A stretch of DNA of 64,000 bases from Flavobacterium sp. JAS. Its GTDB lineage: Bacteria > Bacteroidota > Bacteroidia > Flavobacteriales > Flavobacteriaceae. A program made the translations under genes and the position numbers. Shown piece by piece: positions 12,687 through 21,005 of this stretch. The notes under the pieces were generated by a model. It did no database searches. It saw only the letters and a list, made by a program, of their open reading frames with translations, and was not told the origin of the DNA. How positions within the stretch are numbered: the stretch's first letter is position 1; the number at the start of each line of letters is the position of its first letter. Where the stretch lies: the NCBI RefSeq assembly GCF_020991455.1, contig NZ_JAJMOX010000001.1, positions 124,001 through 188,000 on the forward strand, written 5' to 3'.

Positions 12687-12703
12687 TGCATAAAATAAAT
12701 ATT

Positions 12704-12736
12704 AAAAAGGGTTGTCGAAAGACAGCCCTTTTTTTA
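12704..12736 (+). terminator. Rho-independent terminator of the susCDE operon
   Basis: Stem AAGGGTTGTC / GACAGCCCTT with a GAAA loop and one G-T pair, followed by a run of T residues, about 20 bp after the susE stop. Confidence 0.85.
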
Positions 12737-12880
12737 TGCGATTTTTATCAGTTCAGAAAATTAGTATAATGATAAAGGGCTATTTGTTAAATAAATACAG
12801 ATAAAAAGTATCATTTTTAAATTTCATTTTCTGTCTGAAAAATATCCTTTTTTGAGTAGTTCTCAGAGTTTTAAGATAAA

Positions 12881-12907
12881 GTTTTGAACACTACAACGTT
12901 TGCGTAA
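12881..12907 (+). promoter_or_regulatory. Conserved 27-bp motif upstream of the amylase gene
   Basis: GTTTTGAACACTACAACGTT then TGCGTAA, 24 of 27 positions identical to the motif upstream of susC. The 3' end is 43 nt before TATCTTTA (12950-12957), the same distance as for susC. No good -33 TTG is seen here, which would fit dependence on an activator. Confidence 0.6.
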
Positions 12908-12999
12908 GGTCATTTCGAAAACGCTATAGTAGATTTACGATTTATAGAATATCTTTATTAATTATCTCATTTTTTGCTTTAATACACATTACTTAAATT

Positions 13000-15876
13000 A
13001 TGAAAAAAACATTACTATTATTTTTCTTTCTACTATCAATAGTTACTAATTCTCAGCAAATAACAGTTTCGCCAGCCGTGTTTCAGGTTAACGAACCAAT
13101 AACTATTACGGCTTCATTTACATCAAGTACATGTAACACAATGGGAACTAATCCTGCAAAAGTTTATATGCATTCCGGAATAGGTACAGAAACGAATCCG
13201 TGGCAGACTACAAAAGGAAATTGGGGTGTCGATGACGGTGTGGGTCTGATGACGAAAAATGCAAATGGAACGTGGAGTATTACAATTACGCCAAGTGTGT
13301 ATTTTGGATTAACATCTGGCCAACAAACTACTGCAGTTAAAATGGGTCTTGTGTTTAGAAGCGCTAATGGCTCTCAAACATTAAAATTAGCCCCATCTTG
13401 CGGTGACTTTTTTCTTAATGTGGGTTCTTTTCAAGTAACATTGACTGCTCCTGTAGAGAATAGTAATACAATTGTTTCAAGCGGAGGAAATTTGAATATT
13501 GCGGCAACAAACACAAATGGTGTGGCGACTTATACTCTAAAAGCTAACGGAACAGTAATCAACACCAGTGCAGATATATCTAATTACACTTTTAATCATA
13601 CCAACATTACAGAAAACCAAAGTTATGAATTAAGTATAACTCAAGGATCTACAACGGTTACGAAAAAATTTACAGCAATTGTAAATCCAAATACAATTTC
13701 AGAAGACATGCCTGCGGGTTTAGTTGACGGAATTAATTATAATGCAACAGATGCTACAAAAGCAACTTTGGTTTTAGATGCACCATTAAAAGACTTTGTT
13801 TACGTTGCAGGAAGTTTTAATAATTGGCAGCCTTCATCGGCGTATGCCATGAAAAAAGATCCGGCTTCTGGGAAATTTTGGTTAGAATTAACAGGATTGG
13901 TTTCGGGTGTAAATAATACCTATCAATATTGGGTGGTTGAAGCAACGCCAATTGCAAATTCACCTTCATTGGTAAAAACAGCAGATCCGTATTCAACGTT
14001 GGTTTTATCGCCTTTTGATGACCCTTCGATTCCTTCAGCCTCATATCCAAATATACCAGCTTATCCAACAGGACAAAACTTTGAAGTTACAGTGCTGAAA
14101 ACGGGACAAACGCCATACAATTGGAAAGTAACAAATTTTGCAAAACCTGAAAAAGATAAACTGGTAGTTTACGAAGTTTTGATTCGTGATTTTGATGCCA
14201 ACAAAAACTATCAAACTTTAATTGATAAAATCGATTACTTTAAAACACTTAAAATAAATGCAATCGAATTAATGCCGGTAATGGAGTTTGAAGGCAATGA
14301 AAGTTGGGGTTATAATACTTCATTTCACATGGCTTTGGATAAATTTTATGGAACTTCAGATAAATTAAAAGAGTTTATTGATTTGTGTCATGAAAACGGA
14401 ATTGCGGTGATCCTTGACGTAGCCTTAAATCATGCTTTTGGACGTAATCCAATGGTTAGAATGTGGATGAACGATCCTGATGGAGATGGTTTTGGTTCGC
14501 CAACAGCTGAAAATCCTTATTTTAATACCGTTGCAAAACATAGTTATAGTGTTGGAGAAGATTTTAATCACCAATCGCTAAAAACACAATATTATGTAGA
14601 TCGAGTAATCAAACAGTGGATTGAAGAATATAAAATTGATGGTTTCCGTTGGGATTTAACCAAAGGATTTACACAAGCCTGTACAGCATCAGACGAAAAT
14701 TGTACAAATGCATATCAACAAGACAGGGTAGATATTTTAAAAAAATACGCAGATTATTCCTGGAGTCTTGATCCTACACATTATACTATTTTTGAACATC
14801 TGGGAACTGATACTGAAGAAAAAGAATGGGCAAACTACAGAGTCAATGAAACACCAAGTAAAGGGGTGATGATGTGGGGGAAAATGACAGACCAATACAA
14901 TCAGTTGTCAATGGGATATGCTACGAGTAGCGATATTTCTAGAATGGCCAGCTCTAGTCGTGGTTTTACAGCAAATCGTTTAATGGGTTATGCAGAAAGT
15001 CATGACGAAGAACGTTTGATGTATAAAAATGTTCAATACGGAGCTTCAAACGGAACTTATAATGTAAAAACATTAAATACAGCTTTGTCAAGAATGTCAG
15101 CAATTGGAGCGGTTTCATTATTGATTCCGGGACCAAAAATGATTTGGCATTTTGGAGAATTAGGATGGGACAGTTCTATTTATACTTGTAATAATGGTAC
15201 TGTAAACGATGCTTCGGCTACAATTGCCGGAGATTGTAAATTAGATACTAAGCCACAGCCACAATGGGTGAATAATTGGTTAGGAGATACAAATAGAAAC
15301 AAGATTTATTATGATTGGGCAAAAATGATTAACCTTAAAACTACAGAACCTGTGTTTTTAGGAACGTCTACTATTTCAAGTCCAAATTCACTAAGCATCA
15401 ATATAAAAATTACGAATAGCAGCTTAACTTCAGCGCAATTAAAAGACGTTTTGATTCTTGCTAATTTTGATCTTACAGCAAAGAATGTTGCAACAGGATT
15501 CCCATACGCAGGAGTTTGGACGAATTTAATGGATAATACAACTATTAATGTAACAGACGTAAATGCAACGATAAGTATACCGGCTGGAGAGTACAGAATC
15601 TATGGTAATAAACAGGCTAATTTAGCCATCGAAAATTTCGAAAAAGGAAATACTGTTAGTTTGTATCCAAATCCGGTTGCTAATTATTTTACCTTAGATA
15701 TTGTAACAACCAAAGTTCAGGTTTATGCAATTTCTGGTCAATTGGTAAAAAGTTTTACAACACACGGAAATTTAGATTTTCAGTTTGGAGTAAGTGATTT
15801 AACAACAGGATTATATCTCGTAAAAGCTTTTGATGAGAACGATAACGTTCGAGTGATTAAGTTTATAAAAAAATAG
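13000..15876 (+). CDS. Secreted GH13 alpha-amylase with type IX secretion sorting domain
   Basis: 958 residues. Signal peptide (about 1-18, ending SQQ), an N-terminal starch-binding-like/Ig region (about 20-235), a CBM48-like module (about 255-345, VYVAGSFNNWQPSS), a GH13 barrel (from about 385) and a C-terminal type A sorting domain (about 880-958, SLYPNPVANYF to VIKFIKK). Catalytic residues read as D552 (GFRWDLTKGF), E599 (IFEHLGTD) and D669 (AESHDEERL). It should cut starch outside the cell and be exported across the outer membrane by the type IX system, in contrast to the Bacteroides SusG lipoprotein. It has its own upstream motif and promoter region and a strong terminator downstream. 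Confidence 0.94.
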   Translation: MKKTLLLFFFLLSIVTNSQQITVSPAVFQVNEPITITASFTSSTCNTMGTNPAKVYMHSGIGTETNPWQTTKGNWGVDDGVGLMTKNANGTWSITITPSVYFGLTSGQQTTAVKMGLVFRSANGSQTLKLAPSCGDFFLNVGSFQVTLTAPVENSNTIVSSGGNLNIAATNTNGVATYTLKANGTVINTSADISNYTFNHTNITENQSYELSITQGSTTVTKKFTAIVNPNTISEDMPAGLVDGINYNATDATKATLVLDAPLKDFVYVAGSFNNWQPSSAYAMKKDPASGKFWLELTGLVSGVNNTYQYWVVEATPIANSPSLVKTADPYSTLVLSPFDDPSIPSASYPNIPAYPTGQNFEVTVLKTGQTPYNWKVTNFAKPEKDKLVVYEVLIRDFDANKNYQTLIDKIDYFKTLKINAIELMPVMEFEGNESWGYNTSFHMALDKFYGTSDKLKEFIDLCHENGIAVILDVALNHAFGRNPMVRMWMNDPDGDGFGSPTAENPYFNTVAKHSYSVGEDFNHQSLKTQYYVDRVIKQWIEEYKIDGFRWDLTKGFTQACTASDENCTNAYQQDRVDILKKYADYSWSLDPTHYTIFEHLGTDTEEKEWANYRVNETPSKGVMMWGKMTDQYNQLSMGYATSSDISRMASSSRGFTANRLMGYAESHDEERLMYKNVQYGASNGTYNVKTLNTALSRMSAIGAVSLLIPGPKMIWHFGELGWDSSIYTCNNGTVNDASATIAGDCKLDTKPQPQWVNNWLGDTNRNKIYYDWAKMINLKTTEPVFLGTSTISSPNSLSINIKITNSSLTSAQLKDVLILANFDLTAKNVATGFPYAGVWTNLMDNTTINVTDVNATISIPAGEYRIYGNKQANLAIENFEKGNTVSLYPNPVANYFTLDIVTTKVQVYAISGQLVKSFTTHGNLDFQFGVSDLTTGLYLVKAFDENDNVRVIKFIKK

Positions 15877-15937
15877 TTTTTAGAATATGATTTTAGTATT
15901 CGAAAAGGTATAAAGTTTGGTTTTGTTTAGTAATGAA

Positions 15938-15969
15938 AAAAGGGTTGTCTGGAAACAGACAACCCTTTT
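15938..15969. terminator. Bidirectional terminator between the amylase gene and the MFS unit
   Basis: Perfect 14-bp stem AAAAGGGTTGTCTG / CAGACAACCCTTTT around a GAAA loop. A/T runs at both ends let it serve the amylase gene (plus) and the convergent small membrane-protein gene (minus). It shares the GGGTTGTC...GAAA core with the susE terminator. Confidence 0.85.
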
Positions 15970-15990
15970 GATTTAAGGTGTATTTTAGAT

Positions 15991-16218
15991 TTATTTCTTT
16001 TTGTCATTATATTCACCAATCAAGGCAAAATAGCCAAAAGTTCCCAGTCCTAAAACAATTAACGGAGTAAGGATAAAAAGAATGATAATGCCAAAGACAA
16101 GATCATCTTGTTTGTCTGAAAGTAATTTAGGCAGTCCAAATTCAAATATGCAAAAGTAAGTCGCGGCAATTGCGAGAAGAATCCATAAAACACCTAAACC
16201 TTGTTTAATCGTATTCAT
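15991..16218 (-). CDS. Small two-helix membrane protein next to MFS transporter
   Basis: 75 residues with two hydrophobic segments (about 8-28, VLWILLAIAATYFCIFEF, and 43-66, FGIIILFILTPLIVLGLG) and a lysine-rich C-terminus. I do not know a function. It starts 12 bp after the stop of the MHS-type transporter gene on the same strand, so the two are almost certainly co-transcribed and it may assist or regulate the transporter. Confidence 0.75.
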   Translation of the reverse strand: MNTIKQGLGVLWILLAIAATYFCIFEFGLPKLLSDKQDDLVFGIIILFILTPLIVLGLGTFGYFALIGEYNDKKK

Positions 16219-16230
16219 ATTTATATAGTT

Positions 16231-17727
16231 TTAAAGGTGATTCGTTTTATTTTTATTATCAATATAAATCATTCCAATTACAAAGCAAACAGAAGCTATA
16301 ATAATTGGATACCAAAGTCCGTCAAGATAAAAATCTGCTTTTCCTGCTTGTTTTGCATGTGTTACAAAGTAGGTTGAAATAGCAGGAAGTAAACCTCCAA
16401 AAATTCCATTTCCAACATGATACGGCAATGACATTGACGTGTATCTGATTTTTGTTGGGAACATTTCAACTAAAAAAGCAGCAATTGGGCCATAAACCAT
16501 CGTAACAAACAGAACCTGAATAAAAACCAGTAAAACCAAAGTCCATTCGTCGCTTGAATTAATGTTAATTGATGTGCTCACCTGAGCTTCTTTTTTATTT
16601 ACAACATACGATCTTTTTTCGAGTAATGATGTCCCGTCTGTAAATTCTTTTTTAATGGTGACAATTGAGTCGTTGTTTTTGGTAATTTCTACAGTTTGTT
16701 TTGTTTTTTCTACGATTTCGGTTTTATAACTTACATCAGTTGTATTGTACATCATCTTATATATAGGTCTATAGAATAAAATAGCAAGCAACATACCGCC
16801 CATCATAATATATTTCCGACCTACTTTATCACTCAGCCATCCAAAAACAATAAAAAACGGAGTTCCAATTAAGAGCGCAATTCCAAGTAATCCATCAACT
16901 TGTGAGGAATCTATATTCATTACTGTTTTCATAAAGCTCATGGCATAAAACTGTCCGGTGTACCAAACAACACCTTGTCCCATTGTAGCGCCAAAGAGAG
17001 CCAGTAATACAAACTTCAGGTTATAGCGGTTTCCGAAACTTTCTTTTAACGGATTTTTACTTGTTGTTCCTTCTTTTTTTGCTTTCGCGAAAACAGGAGA
17101 TTCATCCATGTTTTTCCGAATCAAATACGAAACGCCAACCATAACAATAGAAACCCAAAACGGAACACGCCATCCCCAGGAATCAAAATCTTCGGCAGAA
17201 AGTACATTTTTAGTAGCCAGAATAACCATTAAGGATATAAATAAACCAATTGTAGCGGTGGTCTGAATCCACGAAGTCCAATATCCTTTTTGACCAGCAG
17301 GAGCATGTTCAGCAACATAAGTGGCTGCGCCGCCATATTCACCGCCAAGTGCGAGTCCTTGCAGTAAACGAAGAATAAGAACTAATAAAGGAGCAAGAAA
17401 GCCAATAGTTTCATAACTCGGAATGCATCCTATTAAAAAAGTAGAACCGCCCATTAATAATAAGGTAGCCATAAAAGTATATTTACGGCCAATGATATCG
17501 CCAAGCCTTCCAAAAAATAATGCTCCAAAAGGGCGAACCACAAATCCGGCAGCAAAAGTGGCTAATGTGGACAAGAAAGCGGCAGTAGGATTGTCACTCG
17601 GAAAGAATTTTGTCGAGATTACAACCGCTAAACTTCCAAAAATATAGAAATCATACCATTCAATCATAGTTCCCATTGAGGAGGCCGAAATCACTTTCCA
17701 AATGCCTTTTGTAGAAGTTTTGCTCAT
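16231..17727 (-). CDS. MFS transporter of the metabolite:H+ symporter (MHS) family
   Basis: 498 residues. The start SMGTMIEWYDFYIFGSLA, the loop FGRLGDIIGRKYTF and LRLLQGLALGGEYGGAATY are signatures of the MHS family (proline/betaine, alpha-ketoglutarate, shikimate permeases). Helix 9 is followed by an unusual hydrophilic insertion of about 70 residues (about 324-394, rich in K, E, T, with alternating beta-like pattern) before helix 10; by family topology it would face the periplasm. Substrate cannot be deduced. Followed by a small membrane-protein gene in the same unit. Confidence 0.9.
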   Translation of the reverse strand: MSKTSTKGIWKVISASSMGTMIEWYDFYIFGSLAVVISTKFFPSDNPTAAFLSTLATFAAGFVVRPFGALFFGRLGDIIGRKYTFMATLLLMGGSTFLIGCIPSYETIGFLAPLLVLILRLLQGLALGGEYGGAATYVAEHAPAGQKGYWTSWIQTTATIGLFISLMVILATKNVLSAEDFDSWGWRVPFWVSIVMVGVSYLIRKNMDESPVFAKAKKEGTTSKNPLKESFGNRYNLKFVLLALFGATMGQGVVWYTGQFYAMSFMKTVMNIDSSQVDGLLGIALLIGTPFFIVFGWLSDKVGRKYIMMGGMLLAILFYRPIYKMMYNTTDVSYKTEIVEKTKQTVEITKNNDSIVTIKKEFTDGTSLLEKRSYVVNKKEAQVSTSININSSDEWTLVLLVFIQVLFVTMVYGPIAAFLVEMFPTKIRYTSMSLPYHVGNGIFGGLLPAISTYFVTHAKQAGKADFYLDGLWYPIIIASVCFVIGMIYIDNKNKTNHL

Positions 17728-18027
17728 AAAACGCTATTGTATTCTTGTTAATGAATAAAAGTATAAGATATTATTTTACGAATATAATGGATATAGTTTT
17801 ATTTAATCAATACTTTTTTAACAAAACAGCATTATTTGTTGACCTTTGTATTTAACCGTATTTTTTCTTAACCGCAAAGGACAAAAAGCAAAAAACGCAA
17901 AGTTCGCAAAGCTTAATTATAAATAGCTTTGCGAACTTTGTATAAACCTTTGCGCTCTTCGCGGTTAAGCTTTTTTGGAATTTGGAATTTTAAAAATTTT
18001 GGGATTTGCCGAAAGGATATAAAACAA
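17728..18027. other. Intergenic region upstream of the MHS transporter gene
   Basis: Besides the large palindrome (17867-17969) it contains a TTGGAATTTGGAATTTT stretch (17975-18007) belonging to a second dispersed repeat family also seen near 26.2 and 46.8 kb. No gene is supported; frames that cross it run through the tRNA gene. Confidence 0.6.
17867..17969. repeat. Large palindromic repeat (AACCGCAAAG family)
   Basis: The outer arms CTTAACCGC / GCGGTTAAG are exact reverse complements, and an inner 15-bp pair AAAGTTCGCAAAGCT / AGCTTTGCGAACTTT is also perfect. A related element lies at 46508-46658. It has no coding capacity and could form a long cruciform or RNA hairpin between the MFS gene and the tRNA. 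Confidence 0.8.
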
Positions 18028-18055
18028 AAAACCCGAATATTTCTATTCGGGTTTT
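18028..18055 (-). terminator. Terminator of tRNA-Phe
   Basis: ACCCGAATA / TATTCGGGT stem with a TTTC loop and flanking A/T runs, starting 1-2 nt after the tRNA 3' end on the minus strand. Confidence 0.85.
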
Positions 18056-18056
18056 G

Positions 18057-18129
18057 TGGTACCTCCAGGGATCGAACCAGGGACACATGGATTTTCAGTC
18101 CATTGCTCTACCATCTGAGCTAAGGTACC
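18057..18129 (-). tRNA. tRNA-Phe (GAA)
   Basis: 73-nt cloverleaf on the minus strand. The acceptor stem GGTACCT/AGGTACC is perfect, the D arm GCTC...GAGC and the anticodon stem ATGGA/TCCAT are intact, and the anticodon loop CTGAAAA gives GAA (Phe). Discriminator base A; CCA is not encoded. The T-stem reads CCTGG on both sides, so its middle pair (51-63) is a U-U mismatch. Confidence 0.95.
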
Positions 18130-18150
18130 TTTGTGTGCGTATTGCGGGTG

Positions 18151-18180
18151 CAAAGATAGAATCATTTTCCGTTTATCCAA
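18151..18180 (-). promoter_or_regulatory. tRNA-Phe promoter
   Basis: On the minus strand TTG (18180-18178), 19-nt spacer, then TATCTTTG (18158-18151), a full match to the Bacteroidota consensus, about 22 nt before the tRNA 5' end. Confidence 0.75.
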
Positions 18181-18206
18181 AACATTTTTTAAAAAAAATC
18201 AATTCG

Positions 18207-18214
18207 TATCTTCG
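18207..18214 (+). promoter_or_regulatory. -7 box of the coaX operon
   Basis: TATCTTCG, one base from TAnnTTTG, 19 nt before the coaX ATG; no clear TTG at -33. It is divergent from the tRNA-Phe promoter. Confidence 0.4.
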
Positions 18215-18233
18215 CAGAGGTAAAAAAACAAAT

Positions 18234-18968
18234 ATGGTTTTAGCAATTGATGTTGGCAATACAAGAATTAAAGCTTCTGTCTTTGAGGGAGGTAATGTTT
18301 TAGAGAATTTCATTTTTGAGAAAAATGAGCTCGAAAAAAAAATTAAAGAAATTTTAAAAAAATTTCAAAATTGCTCCGATTTGATCGTTGCGTCGGTCGG
18401 AAACGTCGAAAAAAAATCTTTTTTGGCATTCGAAAAGGATTTAAATATTCATTTTTTTACCCATGAGGATGTTTTTCCTTTTATAAATAGATATGCAACT
18501 CCAAAAACTTTAGGAATTGACAGAATGATTTTGGCATCGGGGGCAACTTTGCAGTTTCCAAAACAAAATAGATTAGTAATTGATGCAGGAACTTGTATTA
18601 CCTACGATTTTATCGACGAAAATGATAATTATCTGGGCGGAGCAATTTCTCCGGGCCTGCGTTTAAGATATGAGGCACTCCATAATTTCACGGCCAGACT
18701 GCCTTTGTTGACTTTGGAGGCGCCCGAATCCTATATAGGAGATTCGACTGCACAAGCCATTCATTCAGGAGTTGTCAATGGCTTCGTCTATGAGATTGAT
18801 GGTTTTATCGATGAATATCGAGCAAACTTTTCAAATTTTATAATAATTTTAACGGGAGGTGATGCAGAATTTTTGGCTAAACGATTAAAAAATACCATAT
18901 TTGCCAATTCAAATTTCCTTCTGGAGAGTTTGAACCAAACATTTCAATATAAAATCGACAATGATTAA
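18234..18968 (+). CDS. coaX: Type III pantothenate kinase
   Basis: 244 residues with the three CoaX blocks: DVGNTRIKASVFEGG (phosphate-binding), DAGTCITYDFIDEN and GGAISPGLRLRYEAL. It phosphorylates pantothenate, the first step of CoA synthesis, without the feedback inhibition typical of CoaA. I placed the start at the ATG before VLAIDVGN (18234); an in-frame extension upstream runs through the tRNA-Phe gene and is not credible. The stop overlaps the next gene by 8 bp. Confidence 0.94.
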   Translation: MVLAIDVGNTRIKASVFEGGNVLENFIFEKNELEKKIKEILKKFQNCSDLIVASVGNVEKKSFLAFEKDLNIHFFTHEDVFPFINRYATPKTLGIDRMILASGATLQFPKQNRLVIDAGTCITYDFIDENDNYLGGAISPGLRLRYEALHNFTARLPLLTLEAPESYIGDSTAQAIHSGVVNGFVYEIDGFIDEYRANFSNFIIILTGGDAEFLAKRLKNTIFANSNFLLESLNQTFQYKIDND

Positions 18969-20190
18969 AAAAATTATAGTAAGCGCTTGTTTGCTTATCT
19001 CGTTCGTTTCATTCGCTCAACAAGGTACTGCATCTCCATATTCTTTTTACGGAATTGGAGACGTAAGATTTAAAGGAACTCTTGAAAACAGATCTATGTC
19101 TGGAGTTGCGGTAGAGCAGGATAGTATTCACTTAAATATTGATAACCCGGCGAGTTATGCTAGTTTGCTTCAAACAACTTTTACTGTTGGAGGAACTTTT
19201 GGAACGTCTACATTAAAGACTAATACAGAATCTGCAAAAGCGCAGAGATCTACTTTTGATTATTTGGCAGTTGGAATCCCAATGGGGAAATTTGGAGCAT
19301 CATTTGGTCTGATCCCGGTATCTTCAGTTGGATATAAAATTAGAAACGACAGAACGGATACTGAAGGAGCAACAAGTTCTCAGCTTAGTGGAACCGGAGG
19401 TATAAATAAAGCTTACTTTGGTTTAGGATATAAAATAAAGCCGAATTGGAATATTGGTGCAGATGTTCAATATAATTGGGGAAAAATTACAACAACAAGC
19501 GTAGAGCTTCTTACAGGTGTTCAAAATTCAACACAGGAATCAAATGCTGCAGAGTTGTCTGGTGCTAGCTTTAGTATTGGTACAATGTATCAAACAAAGA
19601 TTAATAAAAAGTTAGAATTGTTTACAAGTTTGAGTTATGCTTTTGCAACCACACTAAATTCAAATACGACAAGAGTTATCGCAGTTGATGGCGATCCGGA
19701 TCCTATAACGTATGATCCGCATGAAGATAATTTGAAATTACCAAGCAAATTAACATTTGGAGCTGGTATTGGGCAAGCCAGAAAATGGTTAGTAGGTACT
19801 ACATTGGCTTTTCAAGGAGACGGGCAATTTGCGAATTATTACAATTCAGAGCAAAATGTACGTTATGAAAAATATCAAAAATATGCTGTAGGTGGGTATT
19901 ATATTCCTAACTATACTTCTTTCTCAAACTATTTAAGCAGAATTACCTATAGAGCCGGATTGAAATACGAGAAAATAGGTTTAATAATCAACAATGAGTC
20001 AATAAAAGATGTTGGTATGACTTTAGGTGCAGGAGTTCCAATTCCCGGATCATTTTCAAACATTAATTTTGGTGTTGAATTCGGAAAAAGAGGTACCGTT
20101 TCTTCAAATCTGGTTCAGGAAAATTATGTAAATTTTAGCGTAAGTTTCTCTTTCAATGATAAATGGTTCATTAAGAATAAATACAATTAA
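18961..20190 (+). CDS. Putative outer-membrane beta-barrel protein
   Basis: 409 residues with a clear signal peptide (MIKKIIVSACLLISFVSFAQ) and a long region of alternating hydrophobic/polar residues with many Gly and aromatics, ending in NFSVSFSFNDKWFIKNKYN, as in FadL/OMPP1-like barrels. The N-terminus SPYSFYGIGDVRFKGTLENRSMSGV recalls Bacteroidota outer-membrane porin-like proteins. No ligand can be inferred. Translationally coupled to coaX (8-bp overlap) and upstream of lptC, which places it in an envelope-related run. Confidence 0.75.
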   Translation: MIKKIIVSACLLISFVSFAQQGTASPYSFYGIGDVRFKGTLENRSMSGVAVEQDSIHLNIDNPASYASLLQTTFTVGGTFGTSTLKTNTESAKAQRSTFDYLAVGIPMGKFGASFGLIPVSSVGYKIRNDRTDTEGATSSQLSGTGGINKAYFGLGYKIKPNWNIGADVQYNWGKITTTSVELLTGVQNSTQESNAAELSGASFSIGTMYQTKINKKLELFTSLSYAFATTLNSNTTRVIAVDGDPDPITYDPHEDNLKLPSKLTFGAGIGQARKWLVGTTLAFQGDGQFANYYNSEQNVRYEKYQKYAVGGYYIPNYTSFSNYLSRITYRAGLKYEKIGLIINNESIKDVGMTLGAGVPIPGSFSNINFGVEFGKRGTVSSNLVQENYVNFSVSFSFNDKWFIKNKYN

Positions 20191-20241
20191 GCATAAACTC
20201 TTAGGCTTTTTTAAGCACGTACAATTTACTACATTTGGCAA

Positions 20242-20796
20242 ATGAATTTACCAAAGAGATATATTATAAATATTGTCACAGTTCTCGCTGTGACACTGTT
20301 TTTTGGATGCGAAAGTAATTTTAAGGAAGTTCAGAAAATTAACTTCTCTGAGTTTGTTCCGGGCAGTGATGCTGATACGGTTAATATTAAATATACTGAT
20401 TCGGGACGTATAACCGGGGTTTTGATAAGCAGAAAAATGCTAGATTATTCTAATCTGGATTTTCCTTTTACAGAATTCCCTTTAGGTCTTGATGTTACAT
20501 TATACGATAAAAAACAAAAGCGTACCTTTATAAGATCAAATTATGCTGTTTCATACAAAACTACAGGCATAATAGATTTGCAGGGAAAGGTCAAAATTAC
20601 GTCTGAAGCTGGTCAAATGCTGGAAACAGAACAATTGTATTTTGATCAGAAAAATGAATGGTTTTATACCGAAAGAAAATTCAAGCTTACAGATGCTAAA
20701 GGAGTTTCGTACGGACAAGGAATAGATTTTAGTAAAGATTTTAAAGTGATTAATTCGCAACGAGTAAGTGGCGAAATTGAATCATCAGAAGAATAA
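20242..20796 (+). CDS. lptC: LPS export protein LptC
   Basis: 184 residues. A single hydrophobic N-terminal segment (IINIVTVLAVTLFFGC) may be a lipoprotein-type signal or membrane anchor. The remainder has the beta-jellyroll pattern of LptC, with the segments YTDSGRITGVLISRKMLDY, FPLGLDVTLYDKKQKRT and VYGQGIDF-like SYGQGIDFSKDFK near the C-terminus. LptC links the LptBFG ABC transporter to the periplasmic LPS bridge. Identification rests on motif pattern and gene order in Flavobacteria. Confidence 0.82.
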   Translation: MNLPKRYIINIVTVLAVTLFFGCESNFKEVQKINFSEFVPGSDADTVNIKYTDSGRITGVLISRKMLDYSNLDFPFTEFPLGLDVTLYDKKQKRTFIRSNYAVSYKTTGIIDLQGKVKITSEAGQMLETEQLYFDQKNEWFYTERKFKLTDAKGVSYGQGIDFSKDFKVINSQRVSGEIESSEE

Positions 20797-20808
20797 AAAA
20801 AATACATC

Positions 20809-21003
20809 ATGGGTTATTTAAAATATACACAATACGTTTACATCGCTTTTGCGGTTTATTTTGTTTATGACGGAATTACAAAATTAAACGAAGGAAACGA
20901 TACTTCATCTTTGAGTTTTATAATTGCAGGAATGGCTGTGTTTATGTTTTTCTTTAGAAGGAAGTTTGTGAAGAAATTTGACGACCGTAACAAAAAACAG
21001 TAA
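20809..21003 (+). CDS. Small two-helix membrane protein
   Basis: 64 residues with two hydrophobic segments (about 9-24 and 36-51) and a basic C-terminus (RRKFVKKFDDRNKKQ). Function unknown. It begins 12 bp after lptC and ends 2 bp before the CBS-domain gene, so it is part of the same transcript. Confidence 0.75.
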   Translation: MGYLKYTQYVYIAFAVYFVYDGITKLNEGNDTSSLSFIIAGMAVFMFFFRRKFVKKFDDRNKKQ

Positions 21004-21005
21004 AA

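Larger units (their letters stand above)
12687..12999 (+). other. Intergenic region between susE and the amylase gene
   Basis: The 313-bp gap holds the susE terminator, then the conserved 27-bp motif (12881-12907) and a weak -7-like box TATCTTTA at 12950-12957. It shows that the amylase gene has its own promoter. No open reading frame is supported here. Confidence 0.7.

Noticed and set aside
18006..18233. N-terminal extension of the coaX frame
   Set aside because: It runs through the tRNA-Phe gene and its promoter on the other strand and adds residues unlike any CoaX; the family start matches MVLAIDVGN at 18234.
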